This document shows positions 36,431-47,598 of a stretch of 64,000 nt of DNA, piece by piece. This DNA comes from Chalara sp. BL73 (Eukaryota; Ascomycota; Leotiomycetes; Helotiales). The notes beneath the pieces were generated by a model, which had not been told where the DNA came from, did no database searches, and saw only the letters and a program-made list of their open reading frames with translations. The stretch is from contig CAKJVC010000062.1 in NCBI GenBank assembly GCA_918026815.1, positions 1-64,000 of the forward strand. Reading direction: 5' to 3'. The position numbers and the translations under genes were made by a program. The stretch's first letter is position 1, and each line of letters starts with the position of its first letter.

Positions 36431-37354
36431 ATGGTATCTATTGCTGATTTCTCTGTTTTCTCTTCATCACAGTTCTTACAAGACATAAAAAAGACTGCTC
36501 AGTCTGTTGGTGCTCCTTACTCGGAGGCTGCAACTCTCACGGTCATCAAAACCTTCGAGGATTGCTTCAAAGAAGGAGCGGTAATATGGCGCACAACAAA
36601 CCGGCCCGACGACCGTTTAAACTACCGATTCTATGCCCGTAAGCGGATTGATACAATATCCATATCCACTCAAGCGGGTTTTCTTGAGAAAGACAATCAT
36701 ATGGCACGACTAGTGACCTCGTGGAGCACGCTTTATAACGGCGATACAGAACAGTGGTGCGATTTCGACGCTGAGACAGGGCTTGCAAAGAATTGGGTCA
36801 ATCTAAGGGGTCGACGACAGGTGGATGATATATTGGCCGCAAAGGAGGTGCCAGAAGCTGTTCGTGCTAATGGGCCAACTTTCCACAACCTGGGTTTAGA
36901 GCTCGTCCGATTCCTTGCGGTCGACTATGCTTCCAGCACATTAAACCTTTATTTCACAGCACCAGGACCAGTGTCTGAGCAACAGGCTACCCAGTATGTG
37001 GAACTAGCACAGTCGCCCCCTCCTACGAAGGAAGAGTTCCAGGATATGTGTGACTTCTTAAATCCGAAGGGCTATGCTTTTGCTGTCACTATGGAATACG
37101 CGACTGGCAAAATCACCAGAGTGGCCTTTTATGCTTTGGATATGCCTTCAAAAAAGCTTCCTACTGTGAACGACAAAGTTCGCAAGTTTTTCTCGGAAGC
37201 CCCATCATATGATCAAGTACAGACCAGAAACATTGCTTGGTCATATGGGAAAGGAGGCAACAAATATATGAAAGCTGAATGCAGTTATTGTGGAGGACTT
37301 GCTGCTCTTTTGAAGGATGTTGGAGCCCCTACTGGTGCTCATGTGACTTCCTGA
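36431..37354 (+). CDS. ABBA-type aromatic prenyltransferase (NphB/CloQ family)
   Basis: A single-exon 307-aa soluble enzyme that transfers a prenyl group from a prenyl diphosphate to an electron-rich aromatic ring. Co-linear features of the CloQ/NphB (Orf2) family include IGAP-like SVGAPYSEAAT, GAVIWRTTNRPDDRLNYRF, DFDAETGLAKNWV, LELVRFLAVDY, NLYFTAPGP, RVAFYALDMPSKKLP and NIAWSYGKGG...YMKAECSY. These proteins are Mg-independent and lack the (N/D)DxxD motif; none is seen here. The family is mainly bacterial, and a few fungal members are known to prenylate dihydroxynaphthalenes and other phenols in vitro. The aromatic product of the neighbouring NR-PKS, or an anthranilate-derived ring, is the natural candidate substrate. 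The start is fixed by the ATG after a short leader. Confidence 0.93.
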   Translation: MVSIADFSVFSSSQFLQDIKKTAQSVGAPYSEAATLTVIKTFEDCFKEGAVIWRTTNRPDDRLNYRFYARKRIDTISISTQAGFLEKDNHMARLVTSWSTLYNGDTEQWCDFDAETGLAKNWVNLRGRRQVDDILAAKEVPEAVRANGPTFHNLGLELVRFLAVDYASSTLNLYFTAPGPVSEQQATQYVELAQSPPPTKEEFQDMCDFLNPKGYAFAVTMEYATGKITRVAFYALDMPSKKLPTVNDKVRKFFSEAPSYDQVQTRNIAWSYGKGGNKYMKAECSYCGGLAALLKDVGAPTGAHVTS

Positions 37355-38068
37355 GGTGAGGCAGAATCTTGTCACATATTCACCGCTTGTTTTTTTAGAT
37401 GTTCGAAATGCTATAAGGTTGATACCTTCAATTATCCTTGGTAGAGTTTGAACATGTGAATCCTCTAGGCTAGACAGCTAAAGCAGTTGACCTTAGAAAG
37501 CATGATACTCGCCATAGACCAATGTTACTATAACTCAAGTAATCTAAAATCGATCTTTGCCAAAGATATTTCCAATCTAACTGTATTTTATGCTTATTTA
37601 GTTAACACACGGTGTAGAAGAGTCAGAATCCACAGGCGGATGAATTTACTCTGTTCCTCTCAAAAACATTGAGTTTTGAAAATTCTTCAAGATGTAGATT
37701 ATTACCCACGAGATATACTTGGCCAGGTCTCTCGAGCCATAAATGCTAAATGTCAGAGTTGTGTAAGTTCTGTAGCTTAGAATTGACTATATAGCTACTT
37801 GTGGACAAGCTTGGGTAATCACCTTCACGATATCTCTATAATTTTTACTTATGAAGGATCAATAATGTTGTGGAGTACTATTATCAGACCATATCCTTAT
37901 TCGCTGCAAAGAAAGCTGAACCCAAGGACCTGGCACCCGCATCATCGCTTGCATGCTTGCGCAATGTGCAGGACGTTAGCGAAATCTCTGCCTAGCCCTG
38001 CAACTTGTTGAATGCCATTTTTGTACTAAATTCATTTAGTGATTTCCTGTTTGTTGTTAGTACGGGTA
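37355..38068. other. 3' region of prenyltransferase up to the MITE
   Basis: About 700 bp with no supported gene. Short plus-strand frames near 37,487 and 37,799 carry no motif. The target TA of the transposon insertion is at 38067-38068. Confidence 0.5.
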
Positions 38069-38738
38069 TAACGACCAGCCTACAGCAACGCAAAATCGGG
38101 TAATAAAATATAACAATTAATCAAATTTCAAATCGCAATTAGAAATCAGCTATCAGTTTACAAAAGTACTTAATCAAAAAATATTAAAGTAATACGTTTT
38201 TAGCTGATTTTCCTCGCCGACTAATTTAGCTAGTATAACTAACATTTCCGGCTAACTTTTTTTTAGCGAACCGCTGTAGTTATATTAAAATACAGGTGCG
38301 TTGTAAAAAGCTGTTGTATTGTAATAACAAAAATCAAGATATTTTGGAAAAGAAAAGTAATATTTACAAAAAATAAAAAAAATGCATATAAAAAGAGTTA
38401 TGTAAAGAAAAGCTATGTAAGGAAAAGTTATGGAAAAGAAAGTCATGTGGAGCTTTCCTTTACTTTCTGTACATATTACCCCTTTTTCGAAATTATTTCT
38501 TTTATATTTTTATTGTTACTTAACTGCAATACAACTAGCTAGAAACGTTAGCCAAAAGTGTTATAGAAGCTAAATTAGTCGGCCAGGAAAGTCAGCTAGA
38601 AACGTATTGTTTTAATATTTTTTGGTTAAATACTTTTTGTAAACTAATAACTGATGTCTAATTGCGATTTGAAATTTGATCAATTGTTATATTTTATTAC
38701 CCTATTTTGTGTTGTTGCACGTTGCACGTTGGTCGTTA
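38069..38738. mobile_element. 670-bp MITE with long terminal inverted repeats and TA target duplication
   Basis: The element starts TAACGACCAGCC and ends with the inverse GGTCGTTA. Aligning the left arm with the inverted right arm shows about 200 bp of similarity on each side, for example GGGTAATAAAATATAACAAT on the left and the same on the inverted right. It is flanked by TA on both sides (38067-38068, 38739-38740). It has no open frame. TA duplication and arm structure point to a non-autonomous Tc1/mariner (pogo/Fot1-like) element. Arms differ mostly by transitions. It sits about 260 bp upstream of the second P450 ATG and may affect its promoter. Confidence 0.9.
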
Positions 38739-39001
38739 TATCATGCTATATTAGACACAATATTGACTTTATATCTTTTAAGTCATGATGCAAAAGAAAT
38801 ATCATTCGTGGAACTTTTGCTCTGTCGGCTACTTGCATCACGCGTCACCATGACCTCTGCTATAAGTACGTCTGAGTTTATCAAAGAGTTACACTCCAAC
38901 ACCAAAGCAGTATTCATATATTGAGATTCCGAGCGACGCGGGTCGGGACAATAAGTAATTATTCCAGTTGGCGGGCACAGGCTGCCCTTGGAAAGGACAT
39001 C

Positions 39002-40710
39002 ATGTTCTCTTTGACAGCTGATCTATTATCTCTTGCAAACTTTCAACTCTTAATGCCACTTGGGCTTCTCGCCTACATCGCCAGCGTTGCAATTTACCGA
39101 CTCTACTTCAGTCCTATTGCACATATTCCGGGTCCGAAGCTTGCTGCACTCACCCAGTGGTATGAGGCGTACTATAACCTTTATCTTGATGGGCAATTCA
39201 CATTTCACATCACCAAACTCCACAAAAAATATGGTAATGTCTTCCTGAAGTAAAAATTACAAAATATCAATAAAGTCGTCACAGGTCCAGTAATTCGCAT
39301 CAACCCATGGGAAGTTCACATTAATGATCCCGAATACTTTGAGACCATTTACTCTGCGAAACCTTTCTCCAAGGTCAAATGGCATTCAACTTGGAACATG
39401 TCCCCGAAATCTAGTCTTTCCACAATAGAGCACTCCCACCATCGCGCTCGCCGTGCAGCTTTTAATCCGTTCTTCTCGAAGCTTGCCATTAACCGGTTCG
39501 CCCCTGAGATTCAAGCTCGAGCTTCTGCGCTCTGCAAAAAGATTAACTTAGACTTCAGTGGGAGGTCAATAAATTTGGGTTTGGCTCTGGGGGGTTTCGC
39601 CACAGATATCATTTTAGAATACTGCTTTGCGACCGACTCCAATTGCTTGGACGCAAAAGACTTTGATGCGCCGTTTCCGAAAGCTATAGAAGCATTGTCA
39701 TCCAAGAGTCATTTCACCATGCATTTCCCTTGGATCGCAAATTCCTTGACAAAACTGCCAGACTGGCTAATGAACACATTAAATCCGGGCTTAGCATCAT
39801 TTTTCAATTTTCAAAAGGTCCGTTAATCAAGAGTTGATAGTTCAAATAAGGTAAGCTAATAATGACCAAAAGAACATGAACCTACAAATCAAAGGAATCA
39901 TGTCGAATAGCACTCATACCAGTAAAAGAACTACGATATTCCAAGAAATCTTGGCTAGTAATACTCTTCCAGCTCAAGAGAAAACACTTTCACGCCTCCA
40001 AGATGAAGGAGTCACACTCGTAGGAGCGGGAATTCATACAGTCAGGTGGTCAGTCAGCCTAATGTGTTTCTACATCTTGAGTGAGCCAGAAATCTTCCAG
40101 CATCTTCGGGAAGAGCTGGATGTAGTCTGGCCGGACATTGAAAACCCACCGACCCTGAAGGAGCTCGAGCAGTTACCTTATCTGACAGCCCTAATTCAAG
40201 AAGGTGAGTGTTCCAGGATTATCTGAATATGTACTTTAGATTGACTAAGAAATCACTATAGGACTTCGTCTTTCTAATGGTGTGGCCTCTCGAAGTCCTC
40301 GGACAGCGCATCAGCATTTGTGGTACAAGGCATTCAAAATACCACCCGGAACTCCTGTTTCTCTGACTTTCTATCACATACATCAGAACGAAACTATCTT
40401 TCCTTCACCAGAAATTTTTATTCCTAATCGTTGGCTCCCAGATACAGTCACCGGGGAAATGCCTGTTGGACCAATAGACAAAAAGCTATTGACAAGATAC
40501 CAGGTTGGATTTGGAAGAGGTGCCAGGCAATGTGCGGGCCTAAATCTGGCATACGCAGAAATTTACATCTTGCTTGCCAATCTGTTTCGTTGTTGCGAGA
40601 TGGAATTATTCGAAACGAGCGAGAGAGATGTGAGATTTTACCGCGATCATGTTGTAGCTGCCGCAAGGCCCGGGTCTAGCGGCTTACGTGTCTTCATAAA
40701 AGAAATATAA
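39002..40710 (+). CDS. Cytochrome P450 (cluster P450-2)
   Basis: Predicted 514 aa from exons 39002-39233, 39285-39817, 39873-40203 and 40262-40710, in frame throughout. The N-terminal anchor ([21 protein letters not shown]) is followed by [19 protein letters not shown], which is typical of the trichodiene-oxygenase-like fungal P450 group, then [14 protein letters not shown]. ExxR is EGLR near 365 and spans intron 3. The haem loop [10 protein letters not shown] places the axial Cys near 456. The I-helix near residue 306 reads GAGIHTVRW: the Thr is kept, but the usual acid (AGTETT) is His. It is a probable ER membrane tailoring oxidase of the cluster. The ATG lies just downstream of the MITE. 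Confidence 0.93.
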
Positions 40711-43287
40711 TATAATAGCTTCAAAATGTGGTGTTGTTACTACAAAATCATGAAAAAAGCGGCGAAAATCATCATGTACAATAAAGAATGTTTGGCCTTG
40801 ACAAGCGACAGGGAGGTCGTGACTTTTTTGCGCTCTACTGTAGCCATCACTGTGATGCCTTCCAGATCCTCTATTTGATCCTCTATACAATGCTTCCTAT
40901 TCTTCACATTTTCGAACAATTCCAAAAGCGGCTTAGTTCGGATCAATAGTTGTCAACTTTAACGACTCCACAGATAACCCTCCTTGCTGGTTAAAGTGGG
41001 GTTTGGCCTCTGGGTCATGCCTGACGAGCTGGAAAGAGAATCGTAGGAAGTACTCACAGATGTGGTTGTAAAGGCCTTGGCAGCTAGAATTGAGGGCTGA
41101 GCGAACCACGCTGTACCAATTTACATGAGATCCCTCTATCCTATCCGCATCCTCTCAAAATGGTTTACAAAAAGCAAAGTATAATTTGAAAGTTATAGTA
41201 TTTTAACTTTGACGGACTTCAGCCGCTTTCCCCCCCCCCCCCCCACGTTCGATGTGATAAAAGTTTGAGTAGTTTGAGTTTTAAGCTTACTACTTATACA
41301 GGAAAGCATCTTTCTATTTATAAAAGTGTAATACTTACACGTGAGTATTATATACAATGTAACGCATACGTTAGTAGATTTATTATTAAGGCAAAAGCAC
41401 GTATGCATCTTGAGCAAGCATGCCTACAGCTTCCCCATTAGGCTAGATAGAGTCCTTAGACCTAACCTGTTCAACACAATAGCTGCTGGAATGTGCATAT
41501 TCTCCCATTTCCGATTCATCGCAGAATATTTGTGCGCCACCCCAATTTGTCCTAGTGATCCCAAAGGCGATAGCAATCTTTCTTGTGTTGGGCTATTGGA
41601 TCTATATCACTCAATCTTCAAAGAAGCCCGAATCAGCAGCCATAGCAATGCCTTGGGGGGAAAGGATATACAATCTGAACAGGAACGTGCTAGGCGTCAA
41701 AGACAATCACACCTAGGGACTTGCCGATACCGCTGCAGAAAGCTCTGAATCTCTCTCTGTAATCACAATTATTCGGGCTTCGCATAGACTACGACATTGG
41801 GTAAGGTCTTTAAGGTCTCAAGACCAGAGAAAGAGTAATGGCATGTCGCCAATGGCTTAAGCTTTGATATTTTTTTCGCTCGTCTGAGGAGCTTCATATT
41901 TCGTAGGGTTAGGGGTCAATGAATATTGTATTTATGGCTATGACTACTGTTCATATTTAAGCAGCAGCACCACGCGAACCTCCTGTCACAAACCAACCAA
42001 TACTAAACAAGGACTAGCACCAGGCACTACGACTCATGATCTAGGATCACTATTCTCTGCTCCCGACGTACTCGTTTTGATTCCTAGGCCCAATCTCTCT
42101 TAACTTCCAATCACGTTCCGCTCAAAAATCATAGCATTACTTTGACCAACTGCCCGGATTTGGCTACTCCCCGTGCTAAGGCGGGAGAATTGCTGTGGGG
42201 ATGATGGATCATCGACCGAAATAATGACTGAGATGATGACTGAGAGTAACCAAACATATATTTCATCCTGATGAGGCTATACAAAGAAATGTAAGCTTAA
42301 TATAGAAAATATTTAAAGCAAGAACTAATTGGTTTAAGCAGTTTTGAAACTTAAGATTGAAGTGCGGAAGATTCGACCTCCCTTTTACGAACAAGCACGG
42401 AAATTTATATCTCGACTCGTAGCTCTGCATCAACTCACTAGGTTCAACGCTAGTTCCATCCGCCAAATCAAAATCCACCAAGTACTCAAAGAGTTGTTGA
42501 AGTGGAGCTATGCACTAAGGCACGACGAACGCTGGATTCGAGAGCGATCCCAACAATTGCTAAAGAGGCTGAACTGGACAGTTCACGCCTACTAGCGGCG
42601 TTGTACCTCTAATGTAGGACGTCAGATATGGCACTCGAGATGATATTATTCTTGAAAGGCCGGGTATTCCACTTGATGAACGAGGGGGGATGAAGACGTG
42701 TTATCAAGGCATCAAGGCATGGGCGTCAAAACTAAGTGTTGTATGGATGAAAGGAGTTGGGCTGAAGGCTAATGAATAGTCGGTTAGGTTACAAGACTTT
42801 ACGACCGTGGAATTAGCTTCATAGGAAGTATCTGCGTGCCTTTGAGGCCTAAAAACTATGAACATTATGCCATTTAATCGCCCTTAAGTGGCGCCCGAAA
42901 TTATTCAAAGTCGTGTGGTTGAGGTACACAAAGGGGCTATTGAACCCTTGATTATCCTTTTAGGTCTTTTGGAATCGCGACTTAGCTTAGGAACATTACG
43001 CCGGATACCCTCGGCTATCTTCTTGCGTTTCTTGCAAAGGGGACTTGGCTGGAGAGCGTTGGCCATAAGCGCTATGCGTTTCTACTAGAGCTAGAGCTGC
43101 ATATTTAAGAAGTTATTTAAGACGTTTTTCGCAGGGCCCGGTAGTCGCTGCTATCACTGAATGTGAAAGAGGTGGTGTAGAAGCGACGTCTTGCGCGCAG
43201 CAGCACAAGTGCAGCGTTATAAAGCAGATCGAGCTGAACATGGAATAGTGGAAATCTAGCCTTGCGATCTGAGTAGGCTCCTGCCCC
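40711..43287. other. Gene-poor gap between the PKS cluster and the regulator group
   Basis: About 2.6 kb. It contains a homopolymer of roughly 16 C near 41,229-41,245 and a possible gene fragment at 42344-42595 (listed). Other short frames have no family motif. Composition rises toward the GC-richer block to the right, so this may be the right border of the polyketide cluster. Confidence 0.5.
42344..42595 (+). pseudogene. Possible fragment of a TFIIS-N/PWWP-type chromatin protein
   Basis: The frame reads ...IRQIKIHQVLKELLKWSYA then RHDERWIRERSQQLLKRLNW. This resembles the helical TFIIS-N-like segment of fungal PWWP proteins, where a TKI-x-KVLK-x-hydrophobic run is followed by a charged stretch ending in a Trp. 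There is no ATG at the start and a stop soon after the Trp, so only an isolated domain piece survives. The similarity is judged from pattern alone. Confidence 0.3.
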
Positions 43288-45674
43288 TCAAATAAGGCCC
43301 TGGAAGTGCCGCGAAATCTCATCCATCTCCCACCCGAAAGGACCATGTCCACCCAAGTTGCCCGATACAGCTTCTGACTGCATTGGCTGGGCCGTACCAA
43401 TTGAGCCAAAAGCATTGTATAGGTCCATGAGGTCGTTGCTCAAGTTAAAGACGTCGGGTATCGAAGTTGGAAAGTCTCCGGTCAAGGTTGAGTTATTGTC
43501 TGTCCAAAGGCTGTACGCCTCACAACTAGGCTCTCTGGTGATCCTATTTTGCGGTTGGTCGTGCTCCCATGACTCAGAGCTTTGAGCCGCGGTCTTTGTG
43601 ACACCGCTAGTAATCTTTGCAGAAGTTGCATCTCCTTGACCACCGAGTGACCTAATGACAGGCAAAAGACCACGAATACTCTTCCATAGCCTACGACTAG
43701 CAGAGCTGTGGCGAGAGAAACCTTTGACAAGCTCTACAGCGGACACAAATGAGTCTCTACATGTCTCTGCAAACATACTTGGCGCATGACAGACAGCGAG
43801 AAGCATGATAGCAAGACCGCTCAGCAGGTAGAAGTGATATATAGCTTGTTGGCGAACGTATATATCGCTCGTTCGGTTGAAGTGGACCAACACTTCAATA
43901 CTGTCTTTGGCGATATTAACGACTAGGCGTGCACTTTGCATATCCGCCTTAACGTTGTCAGGATTCAGCACATGGTGTCGATGGATGAGGAGGCGCACAT
44001 AATTGCCGCGGAGATAACACAAGGTCCGGAGACGGTGTAGGATCCGAGGCTGAATTTTCGGTGCAAGCCCTAGGCCGGGATGTCGGAATTGCACTTCTTC
44101 CGGAATCGACAGACGCCAGTTCTGAGTGACAAAGTCCAAGTAGTCCTCCTTCTCTTTCGGTATCCATTGAGACGAGGAACCATATGGTGGCAATGCTTCC
44201 CATACTTTGGAGCAAAGTCTTGCGTAAGTAACCATACACTTGAGATACGAATGCTCGCCGTCAGGTTCGGGCAATTTCGCATCGATGTCGCGGTCATCGA
44301 GTGCGAAGGAAAGGCTGGTGCCGAAACTCCATCGACGGTCGAGCACGTACACTACCCAAAAGACCTGAACGGCAAACTTGCGAGCGTCTGCGTCTTTGAA
44401 GTGATTGACTAGGCTCTGCTTGCGGTGGAGGCCTAACTCTAAACACTGGCGCGCAGCTCGTCCAATAGCACGCCAAGCGAATAGTTCTTCTTCGACATGG
44501 CAGAAGTAGATGCTCTGTGAGGAGTTAGCAGATTCTCTTGACAGCCTCAGAATGGCCAATTGAAGGTTTATTTTAAACATACTAGCATGGCCATGATTTG
44601 TATATCTTTCAGTTCAACTTCAGAAGTACTAGATATACTCCCAACATCCTGTTCCACGGCGGCGATCAATCTGGCACAGAGTTCGCTCTTCCCTTGCGGC
44701 TCAGTGGTGATCGCTGTTGCTATAACTATTCTAAGTATGTGTATGTCCCTGCTATCAATCTTTGGTAAGATGACTTCCTGGCGGTTGGGATGTCTGACCA
44801 GCTCTAATATGTGTGGGAAATTGAGCATCAGCGCCTCGGTATCAAGGATCGGGTGGCAACTGACTACTTCCTCTTGGTATACGGAGACGAGTCGCACAAT
44901 TTCGGCGTCAGAAAAGCTGTGCAGGCAGTCGGGTTCCGAGCATAACATTGCCGCGGTAACTTCTAGAGATGGCCCTGGAGTTGGCTCTCGCGAGGAAGCA
45001 TTTGATGACTGGGCCGTGGGCATGTGTTGATCTGTCGAGATACCCATACGGGTGAGTGTCGTCTGGGCAATATTAAAGCTAAAGGCAGATCGTGTTGGTC
45101 CAACGAATTGCGGCTCCCTTGGTTGCCCGCACCGGAGAAAAGTAGTCCTACTGTGGGCTCGGCATGTAGACTGCGCACACAGAGTACGGGAGTCAGCGAC
45201 AGACAATTGCGCTGGGACTCTTTCCAAGCGAGACTCCACGGTTGTCGTCAGCGTGGTCAGCTGTCGACGCAGTGACGCAATCTCGTCGCTCAGCTGCTCA
45301 TAATGCCTACGCCCAATCAGTTACTAGTCGAATTACATACTCGTGACCTTTCTACCTATCGCCAGAGACGTCTTGCTTCTCCTGTTTATCTTTCATCTGC
45401 ATGGCGGTGTGAGCAACAACGCAGGGGATGTGTATGGTTGCGCAACGCTGGCAATTTACGTCATCATCAAGTCGTATGCACTTGACTTTACACCTCCTGC
45501 ACTCTTTGCTGATCTTGATCAGCGATTGTATATCAACGGTTAGGAACAAGGTTACCATGCGGTGGAGGCGTATTTTGCGCGCTTGGGGCGGTTCGTTCCA
45601 GGTATTTCCTCCGCTGGACGCTTTTGCGAAGAATTGGATACAGCTGGATTGCTGGAGGGTCGTCGTTCATCCAT
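43288..45674 (-). CDS. Zn2Cys6 transcription factor with Fungal_trans domain
   Basis: Predicted 740-aa nuclear regulator from exons 45674-45556, 45508-45356, 45306-44583 and 44514-43288. The binuclear cluster is interrupted by intron 1 inside its first Cys codon: spliced it reads ACKECRRCKVKC...NCQRC...IPC at residues 40-70. A leucine-rich linker follows (YEQLSDEIASLRRQL), a likely dimerisation coil. The middle homology region is recognisable from IYFCHVEEELFAWRAIGRAA and ARQCLELGLHRK to FWVVYVLDRRWSFGTSLSFA. The tail is acidic and Gly/Ser rich, ending in FGWEMDEISRHF. Basic residues in RPKRAKY before the cluster look like a nuclear signal. It is probably the local regulator of the adjacent aldolase and MFS genes; control of the PKS cluster, 2.6 kb away, is possible. 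Confidence 0.92.
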
Positions 45675-46123
45675 GGCTAAGGTGTTGGTAGGTAAACGGG
45701 TTCGAGGCGACGTGCAGCAAGTGAGGTTGATAATCTGAAACAGCCTGCAAGTGGGGTTGCGGGGTGCTTAAATAACCCAGCTCCACTATTTTGCTCGCCT
45801 ACTCCCGTTTTAATGAGCAAATATGCTGGCTACTAGACAAAACTCCCATTCCCAGAGTAAGCATGGCACCATTATATTATCAATTCTGTGCGGTCCAATC
45901 CTGAGGCAGTATTGCTGAGTATTATTTTTGATGCCGAAGAAGTCTTAGATAGGTACTCATTCAAGATGTGTCGAAGCTTCGGTCACCTCGAACGGATGCA
46001 CTGCGGTCCATACAATATGGTAGAGACATGCCCCAGAAAGCCCTTTAGGGACGACAAGGTTTATCTAGCAGTGGATAAAGGCACTTCCGTAATACGTAGT
46101 TTGATTGAATTGCACAGGCGCAC
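45675..46123. other. Regulator promoter and aldolase 3' region
   Basis: About 450 bp separating two minus-strand genes. No gene supported; the plus-strand frame at 45888-46187 mostly lies here and has no motif. Confidence 0.5.
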
Positions 46124-47123
46124 CTACACCGCAGCTGTTCCTCTACCTAGCAGTGACCGCTCACCAAACTCACACTCTGCTACCTGAAATAATGGCAAGC
46201 CTTGGAAGTATCCATTGCCCTTTGTACCAACAGCCTCCCAAGTCGCCTTAGCCTCTTCGTCTCCGATGGCAACAAGCGGTACGCCTCGCCCAGATGCCGC
46301 CGCATCAGCAATTAGCTGAATCCGGCAACACCGTTCGAACAAGACAAACCATGCAACCGTTGCCTCAATAGTTGGGCCAACAGTCAGGATACCGTGGTTA
46401 CCCAGTAGGGCCGCCTTTTTATTCCCAAGACACTTCACGATAGCTTTGCCCTCATCAGGCGCTAATACCAGACCTGCAAAGGTAGAGTAGAGTACGTGGT
46501 CGTTATGGAAGACGCAGAAATCTTGAGTCAGCATGTCGAGAGTTCGACCGGTTGCACACATGGCCCGGCCATATAAGCTGTGCGAGTGGGCTGCGCAAAG
46601 AACATCTGGTCGCGCTCTATGAATTTCTGCGTGGATCGCATATGCGGCTGGTATCCCATGAGTATCTTTCTCTGAGTGGGTAACTCTAACTTGGGCATAT
46701 TGCAAGATACTCACCATAATTCAACCTCTTGTTTTTTCCGCCTTCTACTACTTTACCATCATGATCCACACGGATCAAGTCCTCATCCCGAATTAGGCTG
46801 AAATGTGTGCCAAATGGATTTACCCAAAAGCTATTGGGATCCACAGGATCTCTAAGCGTGATATGGCCCGCAACACCTTCAGCAAGCCCGAATTGTGCGA
46901 ACACTCTAAAAGCGATGGCGAGACGGTGCTTCAAGTATGCGCGTTCTTCGTAGGGATCGGAGAACTTCGGCGGGTTCTCGGCTTCTTCATCCACATAGGC
47001 GAGTGATGGGTGCCCAGATGTGTATTCGGGATGCAAATGCTTCTGGGTCGCAAGCGGATTAGACTGGGTGTTAGAGTATTCTGACGCGACAGTAGCGTCG
47101 TCAAGAATAGCAGGCGGCGACAT
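46124..47123 (-). CDS. Class II aldolase/adducin family protein
   Basis: Predicted 318 aa from exons 47123-46715 and 46671-46124. The family acts on sugar phosphates or small hydroxy-acids through a metal bound by histidines. Visible motifs are FGLAEGVAGHITLRDP, FWVNPFGTHFSLI, AIHAEIHRARPDVLCAAHSH with the metal-binding HSH pair, then YSTFAGLV and LLGNHGILTVG with further His. The N-terminal 60 residues are a low-complexity extension. Fungal members are often annotated only by domain, and the substrate is unknown. It is divergent from the MFS gene with a shared 475-bp promoter. Confidence 0.9.
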
Positions 47124-47598
47124 GATATTGCTGTGGGCTTGAAAGCTGGTGACAAAGGAGGTTCATATCCACGGGTAAGTATCAATGTTGCCCTTTTGGA
47201 ACAACTTTATAGCCTCGTTATAAGTGAGCGGAACAGGTGGAAAACCACAACTAACATGGGGGTAGTTTGTCGTTCTGAAGCGCAAGTATCAGGAAGCGTT
47301 CCGAGCACGTGCGCGGAACCGGAACCGGAACGCCACCTCATCGCGTTGCCAGGCACCAAAGGTCGAGCTTGGTGATACATGCATTGCATTGCAGCCCCGG
47401 CTTATACACGCGGAAATGAAACGTGGCCGCAGTCTAATTGCGCCGTTCTCCACACTCTGGCTTTATGCCCCATGGGTCTCCATATCGAGGGGGTATGACT
47501 CGTTCTTCGAAGTACATATGTACCCGACTGTACCACCTGTACGATGTCCATTCACGGATTCCATTTTCTATCTTTGATCGTCTTGTTTATCAACCAGA
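47124..47598. promoter_or_regulatory. Bidirectional promoter of aldolase and MFS genes
   Basis: The intergenic region holds a dense CGG-triplet cassette at 47298-47331: GTTCCG-A-GCACGTGC-G-CGGAAC, followed by two more CGGAAC units at 6-bp spacing. CCG...CGG everted pairs and tandem CGG triplets are the usual target layout of Zn2Cys6 dimers, and such a regulator is encoded 1.5 kb away. The central GCACGTGC is also an E-box (CACGTG) for bHLH factors. Confidence 0.5.
47298..47331. promoter_or_regulatory. Near-palindromic E-box plus tandem CGGAAC operator candidate
   Basis: Positions 47298-47319 form a 22-bp palindrome with one mismatched pair, centred on GCACGTGC and ending in GTTCCG/CGGAAC. 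Positions 47314-47331 are three head-to-tail CGGAAC units sharing the last palindrome arm. Such order is unlikely in random promoter DNA. Confidence 0.55.

Noticed and set aside
41229..41245. Long poly-C run
   Set aside because: Simple homopolymer; possible assembly-sensitive site but no biological signal by itself.
41341..41748. 135-codon plus frame right of the cluster
   Set aside because: Starts at a non-ATG codon and shows no motif; probably chance.
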